From: Bacteroidota bacterium
GTDB taxonomy: Bacteria > Bacteroidota > Bacteroidia > Palsa-965
Direction of reading: 5' to 3'
Assembly: GCA_020402865.1 (NCBI GenBank)
Contig: JADBYT010000007.1
Location: 62,001-126,000 of the forward strand
Length of the DNA: 64,000 bases
Positions within the stretch are counted from its first letter, which is position 1. Every line of letters starts with the position of its first letter. The notes beneath the pieces were generated by a model, which saw only the letters and a list, made by a program, of their open reading frames with translations, did no database searches and was not told the origin of the DNA. This document shows, one piece after another, positions 34,192-42,902 of the stretch. The position numbers were made by a program, and so were the translations under genes.

Positions 34192-35694
34192 CTAAACATC
34201 CCCGAACAAGTTTCTAATTTCATTTTTTAGCAATTTCCCCATTCCGTTTCTTGGCAAATCTGTAACCAGCACAATTCTCGAAGGAAGCTTATATCCCGCT
34301 ATTTTATCCGTCAAAAACTCTCTTAATTCTTCAATAGAAATATCTCCTTCTCCTTCTTTTTTTATTAGTGCAGCTCCTACACGTTCTCCCCACATTTCAT
34401 CAGGCACCCCCACTACTGCACAAGCTGCTATTTTCGGATGTGTAAGTAATACATTCTCTATCTCAAGTGCCGATACTTTGTATCCGCCGGTCTTAATAAT
34501 ATCCGTTGATATCCGACCGGCAATACGATATATCCCCTCCTGTCTTTCCGCCATATCGCCGGTTTTAAACCAGCCATCAGCCGTAAACGCGGCTTTTGTC
34601 TCCTCAGGACGATGCCAGTATTCCTTAAACAACGCAGCACTTTTCACCTGAAGCTCGCCCTGTGCATCGGGAGCAGTTAAGATTTCACCTGTGTCTGCAG
34701 CGAGTCGTACTTCATTGCCGGGCAGCGGCGTGCCAACACAACCAGCCAGTCGATTTCCTTCGAGCGGATTACTAAGCACCATGCCCGTTTCCGTCATTCC
34801 ATAACGCTCAAGTAATGTATGTGAGGTAATCTCTTTCCATTTCTGCAGCACCGGCACGGGCAAAGCCGCCGACCCCGAAACCATGAGCCTGAGCTTTGCG
34901 GCACCGCTGCTCCATTTCTGCCGCTTCTCTTCATCGGCATTTTCCCAGTGTGCAATGAGTTTAGCATAAATGGTGGGCACGGCCATAAACAGCGTATAAT
35001 GCCCCGAAGCCAGCCCCGGCCATACATCAGCCTCATCGAAACCGGAGCGCATATCGCAGCGGGCACCAATCATAAGCGCGCAAAGCAGTTTATTGACAAT
35101 GCCATGCGTATGATGCAACGGTAACACATGCAAAATGGAGTCGGCGGCTGTCCAGCCCCAGGCATTATGCAGCACAGTAATCTGTGCATACAGTGCGCTG
35201 TGCGTGTGTACAACGCCTTTGGGTTTTCCGGTGGTGCCGCTAGTAAAAAGCATGAGTGCCGGCTCTGCTGCTTTCGGATAGGGCAAATTGAGCGGCATAA
35301 CCGCATCCTGCGGCGGACGCATGGCTTCTATTTCCTCGATACGCACGCGCATTTTAGGCAGACGCGCAAGCAGTTTACGCTGGCAGAGTACAGTTTGCGC
35401 ACGGCTTTCGGTAATGGCGTATTCCAGTTCGGCCGGCGGGTGATCGATGCAAAGCGGCACAGCCATGCCACCGCAAAGCCAAACAGCCAGCAAAGAAGCC
35501 ACATAGGGCAGGCCGGGCTGAGCCAGCAGCGCCACCGGAGCGCCTTTCAAATCCTCGCCGCCAAGATGGTGAAGGGCAATATCTTTTGCAGTAAGATAAA
35601 CTTCGTCAGCGGTAAAAGTCCCCCGTGCATCGCGCAAAATACGGCGGCCTGGTTCATCCACAAGAATATCCGAAAACGCATCGAGAAATGTCAT
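34192..35694 (-). CDS. Acyl-CoA synthetase (AMP-binding enzyme, malonyl-CoA synthetase-like)
   Basis: 500 residues of the ANL superfamily, activating a carboxylic acid through an acyl-adenylate. The P-loop LFTSGTTGKPKGVVHTHSAL, YGMTETGM, WFKTGDMAE and the C-terminal lysine region RNGMGKLLKNEIR are present. The compact size and HVLPLHHTHGIVN are like malonyl-CoA or short-chain synthetases (MatB/AcsF3 type) rather than acetyl-CoA synthetase. The substrate is not certain. The -7 box is 4 nt before the ATG. Confidence 0.88.
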   Translation of the reverse strand: MTFLDAFSDILVDEPGRRILRDARGTFTADEVYLTAKDIALHHLGGEDLKGAPVALLAQPGLPYVASLLAVWLCGGMAVPLCIDHPPAELEYAITESRAQTVLCQRKLLARLPKMRVRIEEIEAMRPPQDAVMPLNLPYPKAAEPALMLFTSGTTGKPKGVVHTHSALYAQITVLHNAWGWTAADSILHVLPLHHTHGIVNKLLCALMIGARCDMRSGFDEADVWPGLASGHYTLFMAVPTIYAKLIAHWENADEEKRQKWSSGAAKLRLMVSGSAALPVPVLQKWKEITSHTLLERYGMTETGMVLSNPLEGNRLAGCVGTPLPGNEVRLAADTGEILTAPDAQGELQVKSAALFKEYWHRPEETKAAFTADGWFKTGDMAERQEGIYRIAGRISTDIIKTGGYKVSALEIENVLLTHPKIAACAVVGVPDEMWGERVGAALIKKEGEGDISIEELREFLTDKIAGYKLPSRIVLVTDLPRNGMGKLLKNEIRNLFGDV

Positions 35695-35698
35695 GCGG

Positions 35699-35731
35699 CA
35701 AAGTTAACCGCTCCGCACGTATGCACATCAA
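35699..35731 (-). promoter_or_regulatory. Acyl-CoA synthetase promoter
   Basis: On the minus strand TTG at 35731-35729, a 22-nt spacer, then TAACTTTG at 35706-35699, matching the consensus. It ends 4 nt before the ATG at 35694, so the mRNA should be leaderless. Confidence 0.6.
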
Positions 35732-35743
35732 AAACCTCACATG

Positions 35744-36775
35744 TTATGCCTGCGCAGGATAAACACCCGCCTGCTTCATACGCGGATGCACCATGCGAAA
35801 CCACAGTGGCGGAATCAGTGCAATGTAAAACATGCCAAAGTAACCACTGTTTAGTTCCGGGCCGCCTTCGTGTGTAATCAGCGTATGATACGGTTTTGAA
35901 GCCTTCATGTGATGATCGGCGTGGCGCGAAAGCTCGATGAGTGTGAGCCGGCTGCCCGGCGCATCAGACTGCCACGAATGCTGTGCTTCTACTTTGCGGC
36001 CCGGTTCGCGCATTAAACCGTAATGTTCTATGTAATTGACATACTCAAGCTGGAAGACAGCCACAAGCGATACACCCAGATAAGCCAGCAGTACCGTTGT
36101 ATTGAGCCACCCGCCCAATGCTGCGCAAACAGCCAGCTGCAGCAAACCGGCGCGCACTACATAATTGCCCAGCCCGTATGCCGTACGGTTAAGCTTTTGT
36201 AATCTCGCCGCCTCAAGCCGAAGTGCGCTGTACCACTGCCCCGGAACTGTGCGCGCAAAAAATGCATAAAAACTCTCGCCAAGTCTGGCCGTAGCCGGAT
36301 CGGCCATTGTGCCTACCGTGCGGTGATGTCCGCGCACATGTTCTACATAAAAATGCGTGTAATTCACCACAAACATATTCAACTGACCAAGCAGCCGTTC
36401 CAAAGCATTTTTGCGGTGAATAAGTTCGTGTGCCACTACAATGCCCGAAATACCAGCATTGAGCCCAACCGAGCCTGTGGCCAGTATTAACTGATGAAGT
36501 GTATAAGAATGCTGCGAAGCCCGAACAATCAATAACACAATTGCTGCAAGATGCAAGGCCGATGCAAGATATAGAATTACATCCGGAATTATTGACCACT
36601 GATTATCGGGCGGATTATCATGTTTGGGCGGTAATATCCAGTCGAGAAGCACCAGCACAACCAGATTCCAGACAATATTGAACACATGAAATACGGGATT
36701 GACCACACCTCCCGCCACAGCAAGTATGCCGGGCAGTAACGCCACCGTATATCGCAAGCCATAAGACATGTTCAT
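35744..36775 (-). CDS. alkB: Alkane 1-monooxygenase (membrane di-iron hydroxylase)
   Basis: 343 residues with about six membrane helices. All AlkB histidine boxes are present: HELIH, HVRGHH, EHYGL and LSRHADHH, plus NYIEHYG. It hydroxylates the terminal methyl of medium-chain alkanes or a related lipid with rubredoxin as electron donor. No rubredoxin gene is nearby. The start is either of two ATGs six bases apart. Family members in Bacteroidota also include fatty-acid hydroxylases, so alkane use is not proven. Confidence 0.88.
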   Translation of the reverse strand: MNMSYGLRYTVALLPGILAVAGGVVNPVFHVFNIVWNLVVLVLLDWILPPKHDNPPDNQWSIIPDVILYLASALHLAAIVLLIVRASQHSYTLHQLILATGSVGLNAGISGIVVAHELIHRKNALERLLGQLNMFVVNYTHFYVEHVRGHHRTVGTMADPATARLGESFYAFFARTVPGQWYSALRLEAARLQKLNRTAYGLGNYVVRAGLLQLAVCAALGGWLNTTVLLAYLGVSLVAVFQLEYVNYIEHYGLMREPGRKVEAQHSWQSDAPGSRLTLIELSRHADHHMKASKPYHTLITHEGGPELNSGYFGMFYIALIPPLWFRMVHPRMKQAGVYPAQA

Positions 36776-36900
36776 GTCAATAAAGTTAATTATTGATTCT
36801 GCTCATAACGCCACATCAAATGGAATTTATACAAATCGGCTTAACTTTCCGTTAAACCTGTCTCTGTATTCCACGAAACGCACATAAACCAGTTTATAAC

Positions 36901-37088
36901 ATGCACCTTGCCGAAGTCATTCTCTACGTAAGCAAGCCTGTAAAAGTGCCGGCAAAGCTGCCGCGCACGCACTGGCCTGCGGCGCTTTAGCAGTAAGTGA
37001 AGCGCAAAACCGAAACTGGGGACACCGCGTGCCGTATGTGGCCGATGCCGACGGGCATATTCTTCCTTTTGCCTCACAGCCCGAATAA
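36901..37088 (+). pseudogene. Remnant of a VOC/glyoxalase superfamily gene
   Basis: ATG at 36901 opens MHLAEVILYVS, the usual first strand of a VOC protein, but this frame stops at 36990. In the frame +2, from about 36930 to the TAA at 37086-37088, the sequence reads ALACGALAVSEAQNRNWGHR followed by VPYVADADGHILPFAS, the C-terminal half-motif of the same family (WGxRVxYVxDxDG). The middle of the gene is missing, so this is an internally deleted, frame-disrupted copy. It could not make a functional enzyme. Confidence 0.65.
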
Positions 37089-37176
37089 ATCAGTTTAGTG
37101 TTTCTGCTACTGACATACTGTTGTCACACCTGCGTAGTTGTTTTGCATCATCAAATCACTCAAAAAAACAACTACC

Positions 37177-37629
37177 ATGAACAACATCATTCATTCACCC
37201 GCAAAAAATTACCTGCTATCATCTCACACCATTACCTTCAATGAGCTTTCGCAAACCGGTGCAAAAGCGGTGGATGCATTGTATGCCGAACTCGGCAAAC
37301 GTGGCCTGCAACGTGCGGGAAATATTGAATTTATCTACCACAATTTTTCACAGGAGAAGCCCTTTTTGCTGGAAATAGCCATTCCTGTAACCGAAGAAAC
37401 GGAAACAGAAAATGGCGAATTTAAACTTGTAAAGCGCAATGAGTTCCGCAACCTCAACCACATACATATCGGAAGCATGGAAAGTATGATGCAGGTTTAC
37501 GATGGCATTTTTGCCGAAATTGGCAGCAAAGGACTTCCCTACAACGGCGAGGTGCGCGAGGTTTACCTTAAATTTAACGGCCCCGATGCAGCTGATAATG
37601 TAACCGAAATTCAAATCGGGCTTAATTAA
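37177..37629 (+). CDS. GyrI-like / AraC effector-binding-domain protein
   Basis: 150 residues resembling the small-molecule-binding GyrI-like domain found at the C-terminus of BmrR and in stand-alone proteins: LLEIAIPVTEETE, FRNLNHIHIGSMESMMQVYDGIFAEIGSKG, REVYLKFNGPDAADNVTEIQIGL. It lacks any DNA-binding domain. The ATG at 37177 was chosen because upstream sequence is not conserved in pattern. It lies 3 nt before the WYL regulator gene, so the two are co-transcribed and may act together in sensing a ligand. Confidence 0.75.
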   Translation: MNNIIHSPAKNYLLSSHTITFNELSQTGAKAVDALYAELGKRGLQRAGNIEFIYHNFSQEKPFLLEIAIPVTEETETENGEFKLVKRNEFRNLNHIHIGSMESMMQVYDGIFAEIGSKGLPYNGEVREVYLKFNGPDAADNVTEIQIGLN

Positions 37630-37632
37630 GCA

Positions 37633-38580
37633 ATGAATAAAGTAGAGCGGCTTCAGGCCATTTTACATGTGATACAAACCAAACGCACGGTGAGAGCTGA
37701 AGATCTCGCCGTGCGTTTCAATGTGCATATACGTACGATTTACCGCGATGTAAATGCACTGATTGAAGCCGGACTACCCATTGGTGCAGAAGCCGGACGC
37801 GGCTACTTTATTCTCGAAGGCCATTATCTGCCGCCTGTGATGTTTACAAAAGACGAAGCTTTTTCGCTGCTGCTTGCAGGGAAATTTTTACGCCGCCGCA
37901 CCACCGAACGCTTTCAGAAAGCGTTTGATACAGCCAGCGAAAAAATACGCGCCCAGCTGCGCGGCGAACTGAAAGACGAATGGGCCGTACTTGATGAACG
38001 CATCAGCGTGGATGCATTCGCCTCTGCTCCTATTCCGCCTGGCAACGACCTGCATCTTGATGCGGTAAATAATGCTCTTGCCAAAAACGGCGTGCTGTAT
38101 TTACGCTATAAAACCGCTACAGAAGCCGAAAGCCGCCGCCAGGCCGAACCCGTAGGACTGCTCTACTACGCCAATGTATGGCACCTGATTGCATGGTGCC
38201 GCCTGCGCAAAGACTACCGCGATTTCAGGCTTGACCGCATCATGGAAATTGAACTGCTGAACGAAACATTTGACCCTGATAAACGCCTCAGCATTTCGGC
38301 ATACGTTACACAGCAGCAACGTACCGACCAATGGACCGAAGCCAAACTCTTTATTTCGGAAACCATGTACGGTTACATGCAAAACTCGCGCTACTCGATG
38401 GGTTATGTATCTGATGTAAAAGTACAGGGCGGCTACGAAGTGCTGTTTACCGTAACCTCGGTTAACTATTTTTCGCGCTGGTTGCTGATGATGGGTGCGC
38501 ACGTGCAGGTAATTGAACCCGCATGGCTTGAAGATGAAATTAAAAAGCATGTGGCAATACTGGCCGAAAAATACCTGTAA
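37633..38580 (+). CDS. YafY-type HTH/WYL-domain transcriptional regulator
   Basis: 315 residues. An N-terminal winged helix (RLQAILHVIQTKRTVRAEDLAVRFNVHIRTIYRDVNAL) and a WYL domain (EPVGLLYYANVWHLIAWCRLRKDYRDFRLDRIMEIELL) followed by the WCX-type end. WYL domains bind ligands, often nucleic acids or nucleotides. The gene is three bases downstream of the GyrI-like gene. The target is unknown. Confidence 0.88.
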   Translation: MNKVERLQAILHVIQTKRTVRAEDLAVRFNVHIRTIYRDVNALIEAGLPIGAEAGRGYFILEGHYLPPVMFTKDEAFSLLLAGKFLRRRTTERFQKAFDTASEKIRAQLRGELKDEWAVLDERISVDAFASAPIPPGNDLHLDAVNNALAKNGVLYLRYKTATEAESRRQAEPVGLLYYANVWHLIAWCRLRKDYRDFRLDRIMEIELLNETFDPDKRLSISAYVTQQQRTDQWTEAKLFISETMYGYMQNSRYSMGYVSDVKVQGGYEVLFTVTSVNYFSRWLLMMGAHVQVIEPAWLEDEIKKHVAILAEKYL

Positions 38581-38587
38581 GCCAAGC

Positions 38588-39574
38588 CTAGTTCTGAATA
38601 ATGTACTCCACCCGTTCAGGCTCGGTGCGGAGATTGCGTACAAATACAGGACGGCGCACAACGGTAAGCGGCACTGTAGAACGTGTGCTGCTTATGTTTT
38701 TGTAATCAGCCACTACGCGGAACTGATCGGGGGTAATGCGGCTGTATTCGCTGAGGGGCACAAGGAAAACCACATCAACTTTATCCGGAATGGTTTTGAG
38801 TGTGGCACCGGGAGGTGTGTTTACGGCGGTAACAGGTATGCTGAAACGACCTTCGGTAAACTGCCCCACTTTTACATGCACTTTTACTGCTGCAGGCGAA
38901 ACTGTGAGTTGCCGCGCTGTACCATTCAGCACAAGCGGTACCAGTTCATTCACATCACGCTCCAGATTCGTGTACACGCGCGGTTCAGTGTTGATCACAC
39001 GAATGGAATTAACCATTTCGGCCGAACCGCTGATGAGTACCCAGGCCGGCTCACACTGAATGCTGTCGGCCAGCTGAAAAAGCGGAGCTGGTGTGGCTGA
39101 AACCACAGCACGCACAGGCACTTTGCGCGATACACGAGCCGAAAAGCTAAGCGCAATCGTATCGGGAAATACATGTACCACTTTGGCGCCCCGGCCAAAA
39201 CTGCTGCGCAAACGCAGGCTGCTGATGTTGGTTAGCAATGCCAGATCGCCGCGACGGTTCTGGCGTGCGGTGCGTACATCAAGCTCAAGCACTCCGGGGC
39301 TGCGCCCAAGTTTGAGTGTAAGCAGTGTAAAGCCACTTCCCCGGATCTCGGCATCCACCGAATCAGGAAGCTGATTACTCAACAAACGATCAGAGGGCAG
39401 ATTGATGTAGGTAACCGCCACACGCTGCATCATTGAATATTCTTTGGACAAAGCCTGAAGCAGCCAGGCCATGCCCGAAAGCAGCAAACACACCAGCAAA
39501 GTAGAAACGCGGCGACTCAGCAGGGGCTTCTGCCCTTCTGAATCGCCGCGCCGGAATAGTCCTTTGATGGTCAC
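38588..39574 (-). CDS. YbbR-domain (CdaR-like) membrane-anchored protein
   Basis: 328 residues. One membrane helix at about 24-42 (LLVCLLLSGMAWLLQAL), then repeated YbbR-type beta domains: AVTYINLPSDRLLSNQLPDSV, VPVRAVVSATPAPLFQLADS, FSIPVTAVNTPPGATLKTIP. In Firmicutes CdaR regulates diadenylate cyclase; no cyclase is seen here. It lies immediately downstream of yajC in the same direction. Confidence 0.82.
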   Translation of the reverse strand: MTIKGLFRRGDSEGQKPLLSRRVSTLLVCLLLSGMAWLLQALSKEYSMMQRVAVTYINLPSDRLLSNQLPDSVDAEIRGSGFTLLTLKLGRSPGVLELDVRTARQNRRGDLALLTNISSLRLRSSFGRGAKVVHVFPDTIALSFSARVSRKVPVRAVVSATPAPLFQLADSIQCEPAWVLISGSAEMVNSIRVINTEPRVYTNLERDVNELVPLVLNGTARQLTVSPAAVKVHVKVGQFTEGRFSIPVTAVNTPPGATLKTIPDKVDVVFLVPLSEYSRITPDQFRVVADYKNISSTRSTVPLTVVRRPVFVRNLRTEPERVEYIIQN

Positions 39575-39597
39575 GGTTGAAATTTACGAAAAACCGC

Positions 39598-39954
39598 TTA
39601 TGCTTTTTTCTCGCCGCCACCACTCAGTGCGCGGGTCTGATCCATCGAAATGGCCGACTTAAGCATACGCAAACGGGTGCCACCTTCGGTTTCAATTACA
39701 AAATCGGTATCATCACCATACTCCACAATTTTGCCAATGATGCCGCCAATGGTCACTACTTTATCGCCCTTCTGAAGTTCTTCCATGAGCTTCTTCTGCT
39801 CTTTGGCTTTCTTCTGTTGCGGACGGATCATGAAAAAGTAAAATACCACTACAATACCCACAATCATTAGGATATTGATAAGGCTGGCATTGCCGTTTGT
39901 TCCCTGAGCCGGTGCCGGTGCTGCGGCCTGAAGCAGAATTGATGAAAAATTCAT
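39598..39954 (-). CDS. yajC: Preprotein translocase subunit YajC
   Basis: 118 residues. A membrane helix (ILMIVGIVVVFYFFMI) is followed by the invariant RPQQKKAKEQKKL and GDKVVTIGGIIGKI. It is part of the SecDF-YajC complex. The ATG at 39954 gives a short N-terminal extension. It lies between the DUF1573 lipoprotein and the YbbR gene. Confidence 0.92.
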   Translation of the reverse strand: MNFSSILLQAAAPAPAQGTNGNASLINILMIVGIVVVFYFFMIRPQQKKAKEQKKLMEELQKGDKVVTIGGIIGKIVEYGDDTDFVIETEGGTRLRMLKSAISMDQTRALSGGGEKKA

Positions 39955-39988
39955 ACGTGAATTGGTGATTGATAAATATTGATTGAAA

Positions 39989-40471
39989 TTAGGGCTTGGC
40001 AGGAGCCGGAGCCGAAGGTGCAAGAATTTTTGCCTTAATGGTAAGGATGGTTGTATTGGGTTCGCAGTTGGTCAGCAGGGTTACGGTTTTACTCACCTCA
40101 CCGCTCTTACCTTCACTGTTAAACTCCACATTAATTACACCGTCCTGACCGGGCGCAATCGGTTTTTTCGGATAATCGGGCACGGTGCAGCCACAGCTTC
40201 CGTTGGCACTGCTGATTACAAGTTCCGAGCCGCCAACATTGGTGAATTTGAATACACACTTTACACGGTCGCCCTGTGTAATGGTGCCGAAATCATGAAC
40301 GTCTTTATCAAACTTCATTTTGGGGAGTTCGCCGCTGGGTGCGTGAGAACTGGCAGTAGCCGAATTATCAACCAGCGCTGGCGTAACCTCGCCGTTACCT
40401 TTGGGAGCACAGGCCGTGGTAAGCGCCACAAGTGCCACGGCGGCAATACGGATAAAAGAAAAAGTTTTCAT
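39989..40471 (-). CDS. DUF1573 lipoprotein
   Basis: 160 residues. Signal peptide with lipobox VALTTAC, so it is lipid-anchored. The DUF1573 domain covers about 57-150 (DVHDFGTITQGDRVKCVFKFTNVGGSELVISSA, SCGCTVPDYPKKPI), an Ig-like fold common in this phylum. The function is unknown. Confidence 0.85.
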   Translation of the reverse strand: MKTFSFIRIAAVALVALTTACAPKGNGEVTPALVDNSATASSHAPSGELPKMKFDKDVHDFGTITQGDRVKCVFKFTNVGGSELVISSANGSCGCTVPDYPKKPIAPGQDGVINVEFNSEGKSGEVSKTVTLLTNCEPNTTILTIKAKILAPSAPAPAKP

Positions 40472-40495
40472 AGTGTTTATCATTGTTCAGCAGTG

Positions 40496-40503
40496 CAAAA
40501 GTA
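40496..40503 (-). promoter_or_regulatory. -7 box TACTTTTG of the DUF1573 gene
   Basis: Matches TAnnTTTG on the minus strand, giving a leader of about 20 nt. No TTG at the right spacing. Confidence 0.4.
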
Positions 40504-40518
40504 CAATTTATTACAGCG

Positions 40519-41469
40519 TTATTCCATTAATCCCCTGCCCGATTTTACCAATAACCCTTCGGCTTTAAAATCGGCCACCAGTTTATCCAGAATACCATTA
40601 ATAAACTGTTTGCTGCGGGGCGTGCTGTAGGTTTTCGACACTTCGATGTATTCATTAAGGGTTACTTTCACCGGAATGCTTTGAAAGTACTGCAGTTCCA
40701 CCAGTGCCATTTTCATCAGAATCACGTCCATCAGGGCAATGCGGTCAACCTCCCAGTTGGTTGTTTTCTCAGCAATGCGTTTTTCGTAATTGTCGTTTTC
40801 GATAATGGTTTTACGGTAGAGATCAATTACAAAACGTCGGTCTTCGTCGGTATCCTTAAACAGCGGGGCCAGCTCGGGGTTTTTATCTTCGCGGCCCGAT
40901 TCGAGGGTACGGATCATGGCGGGTGCCACAGCCATGTTCAAATCGCCGGGCCAGTGCATATTTTGCTCTTCAAGGTAATGCTCCACCTCATCGTCGTCGG
41001 CAATAAAGCGTTTGAATACATCAAGCAAAAACTCCACATCGGCGGTGTAATCGCCTTCGGGGCTGGTCATATATACTTTGTAGCCGTCCCAGTTACGTAC
41101 CTTGCTCCAGATTTTGCGGGCAAGATCCATATCTTCATCCCGCTGCCAGCCTAATTTACGTGATTCGGCTTCGCGTTTCAGGCCGGGATGATTGAGTAGT
41201 TGCGCAATTACCTTATTGTTTACAAAGCGCATGTTGGGGTTAATGTCTTCGGCCGTTTTAAGGTGTTTGTTACGGTTGTCTTCGATAAGATTCACTGCCT
41301 GACGATGCAACTCGGCAAACATGAGCAGCAGATAAATATAAAGCTCGTAGGTGCGGTCAACACTGCGCAGCAGTTCCCGTTCGCCACGCGGCATATCATT
41401 GTCGCCCGACTGGAAGTAACCATACAACGCCTGCATGGCTTTAATGCGTAAATAACGCCTGTTCAGCAT
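40519..41469 (-). CDS. nusB: Transcription antitermination factor NusB
   Basis: 316 residues, longer than the ~140-residue bacterial standard, as is usual in Bacteroidota. It opens MLNRRYLRIKAMQALYGYFQ. The canonical helical fold is in the C-terminal half (IALMDVILMKMALVELQYF, PVKVTLNEYIEVSKTYSTPRSKQFINGILD). It binds boxA with NusE to suppress premature termination of rRNA transcription. The ATG at 41469 was chosen as it starts the conserved RRxxRxxA motif. Confidence 0.92.
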   Translation of the reverse strand: MLNRRYLRIKAMQALYGYFQSGDNDMPRGERELLRSVDRTYELYIYLLLMFAELHRQAVNLIEDNRNKHLKTAEDINPNMRFVNNKVIAQLLNHPGLKREAESRKLGWQRDEDMDLARKIWSKVRNWDGYKVYMTSPEGDYTADVEFLLDVFKRFIADDDEVEHYLEEQNMHWPGDLNMAVAPAMIRTLESGREDKNPELAPLFKDTDEDRRFVIDLYRKTIIENDNYEKRIAEKTTNWEVDRIALMDVILMKMALVELQYFQSIPVKVTLNEYIEVSKTYSTPRSKQFINGILDKLVADFKAEGLLVKSGRGLME

Positions 41470-41510
41470 ATTGTTAGTGTAAAATAAGCACGAAAAGGCA
41501 CAGAATAAAA

Positions 41511-41560
41511 TGCACACATCCCGGCCGTGGCGGAAATTACCGCCCCAACCGGGATGTGCA
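41511..41560 (-). terminator. Long imperfect hairpin, probable terminator of leucine dehydrogenase
   Basis: An imperfect inverted repeat (TGCACACATCCCGG paired with CCGGGATGTGCA, with a GGCGG/CCGCC inner stem) at 41511-41560, followed on the minus strand by a T-rich run. It lies between leucine dehydrogenase and nusB. Confidence 0.6.
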
Positions 41561-41651
41561 TGAAATGATTCCGTGCTGGATTCATTGTGGGTATTATGCG
41601 TTGTCTGACGACAACAAATCGGTTCAAAGAACGATTGCTTTTACAATCAAA

Positions 41652-42749
41652 TTAACGGCGTGTACGCAGTGCAGCCATAGCCGCAATGCGTTGCTCTGCC
41701 ATACGGTTGGCAGCCATGTAGGCAGGTATTTTCTCGGCTTTGGCAAGCGCAAACACGGCTGCGGTATTGTCGTAAATTTTATCGGCAAGTGTAAGCGCGT
41801 AATCACGGCCAAAACCTACCACTTCAGAATATACGTTGATCAGTCCGCCTGCATTCACCACATAATCGGGTGCATACACAATGCCTTTTTCCATTACAAT
41901 TTTGCCATGCACGGCTTCGTCGGCAAGCTGGTTGTTTGCTGCACCGCAAATTACCGAGCACTTCAAACGCGAAAGTGTTTCGTCGTTTACGGTAGCACCC
42001 AGTGCGCAGGGCGCGTAAATATCCATATCAAGATCAAAAAGCTGATCACCACTTACAATTTCTACCGAAGCATGCGAATTCTTCACAGCTGCCAGGCGGT
42101 CTTCGTAAATGTCGCAGATCCATACTTTGGCACCTTCTTTCACCAGAAAATCAACCAGCACCGAACCCACATGGCCTACGCCCTGCACGGCTACTTTCTT
42201 GCCGGCCAGACTGTCTGATCCCCACATTTCCTTCGCTGCTGCTTTCATGCCCATATACACACCACGCGCAGTTACGGGCGAAGGATCGCCGCTGCCACCC
42301 AGCGCGGGCGGAATACCAGACACATGTTTGGTTTCCATGTGTACATACTCCATGTCTTTGGTGCTGATTCCCACATCTTCAGCGGTAATATACTTGCCGC
42401 CGAGGCTGTCCACAAATTTGCCGAAACGGCGCATCAGGGCTTCGTTCTTGTCTTTGCGTGCATCGCCAATAATTACAGCTTTGCCACCGCCCAGGTTAAG
42501 ACCTGTAACAGCTGCCTTGTAAGTCATTCCGCGCGAAAGACGAAGCACGTCGGTAAGCGCATCGCTTTCATTGGCATAGGCCCACATACGGGTACCACCT
42601 AATGCGGGCCCCAGTGTGGTGTTGTGTATGGCAATGATGGAGCGGAGTCCGGTTGCGTTGTCGTTGCAGAAAACCACCTGTTCGTGGTCGAATACCGACA
42701 TCTGGCTGAGCGGGCCGGTAGCAATTTTTGTCTCGTTTGCTGTGAGCAT
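41652..42749 (-). CDS. ldh: Leucine dehydrogenase (Glu/Leu/Phe/Val dehydrogenase family)
   Basis: 365 residues. Oxidatively deaminates branched-chain amino acids with NAD. ALGGTRMWAY, the catalytic-lysine region GLNLGGGKAVI, ITAEDVGISTKDMEYV and the Rossmann loop VQGVGHVGS are all present, as is CGAANNQLA. Shorter than hexameric glutamate dehydrogenases, the usual leucine dehydrogenase size. Together with HMG-CoA lyase nearby it fits leucine breakdown. A good promoter precedes it. Confidence 0.9.
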   Translation of the reverse strand: MLTANETKIATGPLSQMSVFDHEQVVFCNDNATGLRSIIAIHNTTLGPALGGTRMWAYANESDALTDVLRLSRGMTYKAAVTGLNLGGGKAVIIGDARKDKNEALMRRFGKFVDSLGGKYITAEDVGISTKDMEYVHMETKHVSGIPPALGGSGDPSPVTARGVYMGMKAAAKEMWGSDSLAGKKVAVQGVGHVGSVLVDFLVKEGAKVWICDIYEDRLAAVKNSHASVEIVSGDQLFDLDMDIYAPCALGATVNDETLSRLKCSVICGAANNQLADEAVHGKIVMEKGIVYAPDYVVNAGGLINVYSEVVGFGRDYALTLADKIYDNTAAVFALAKAEKIPAYMAANRMAEQRIAAMAALRTRR

Positions 42750-42816
42750 TGAGTTTAGGGTTGAGTGAGTCCCTGTTGATTTGCTTAACTTTACACCGGC
42801 TTATTCAGACGGCCTG

Positions 42817-42847
42817 CAAAAGTAGCTGTTTTTTATCACCCGCCCAA
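42817..42847 (-). promoter_or_regulatory. Leucine dehydrogenase promoter
   Basis: TTG at 42847-42845, a 20-nt spacer and TACTTTTG at 42824-42817 on the minus strand, a full consensus match. The leader is about 60 nt. Confidence 0.65.
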
Positions 42848-42902
42848 GCAGGAAAAAACAGGAAATAACTTCCGCAGACAATGCTGTCGGCCCACAAACG
42901 AA

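Noticed and set aside
41511-41560. Long inverted repeat considered as a mobile-element end
   Set aside because: Single copy, no direct repeats, a T-rich end on the minus strand, and a position right after leucine dehydrogenase; a terminator is simpler.
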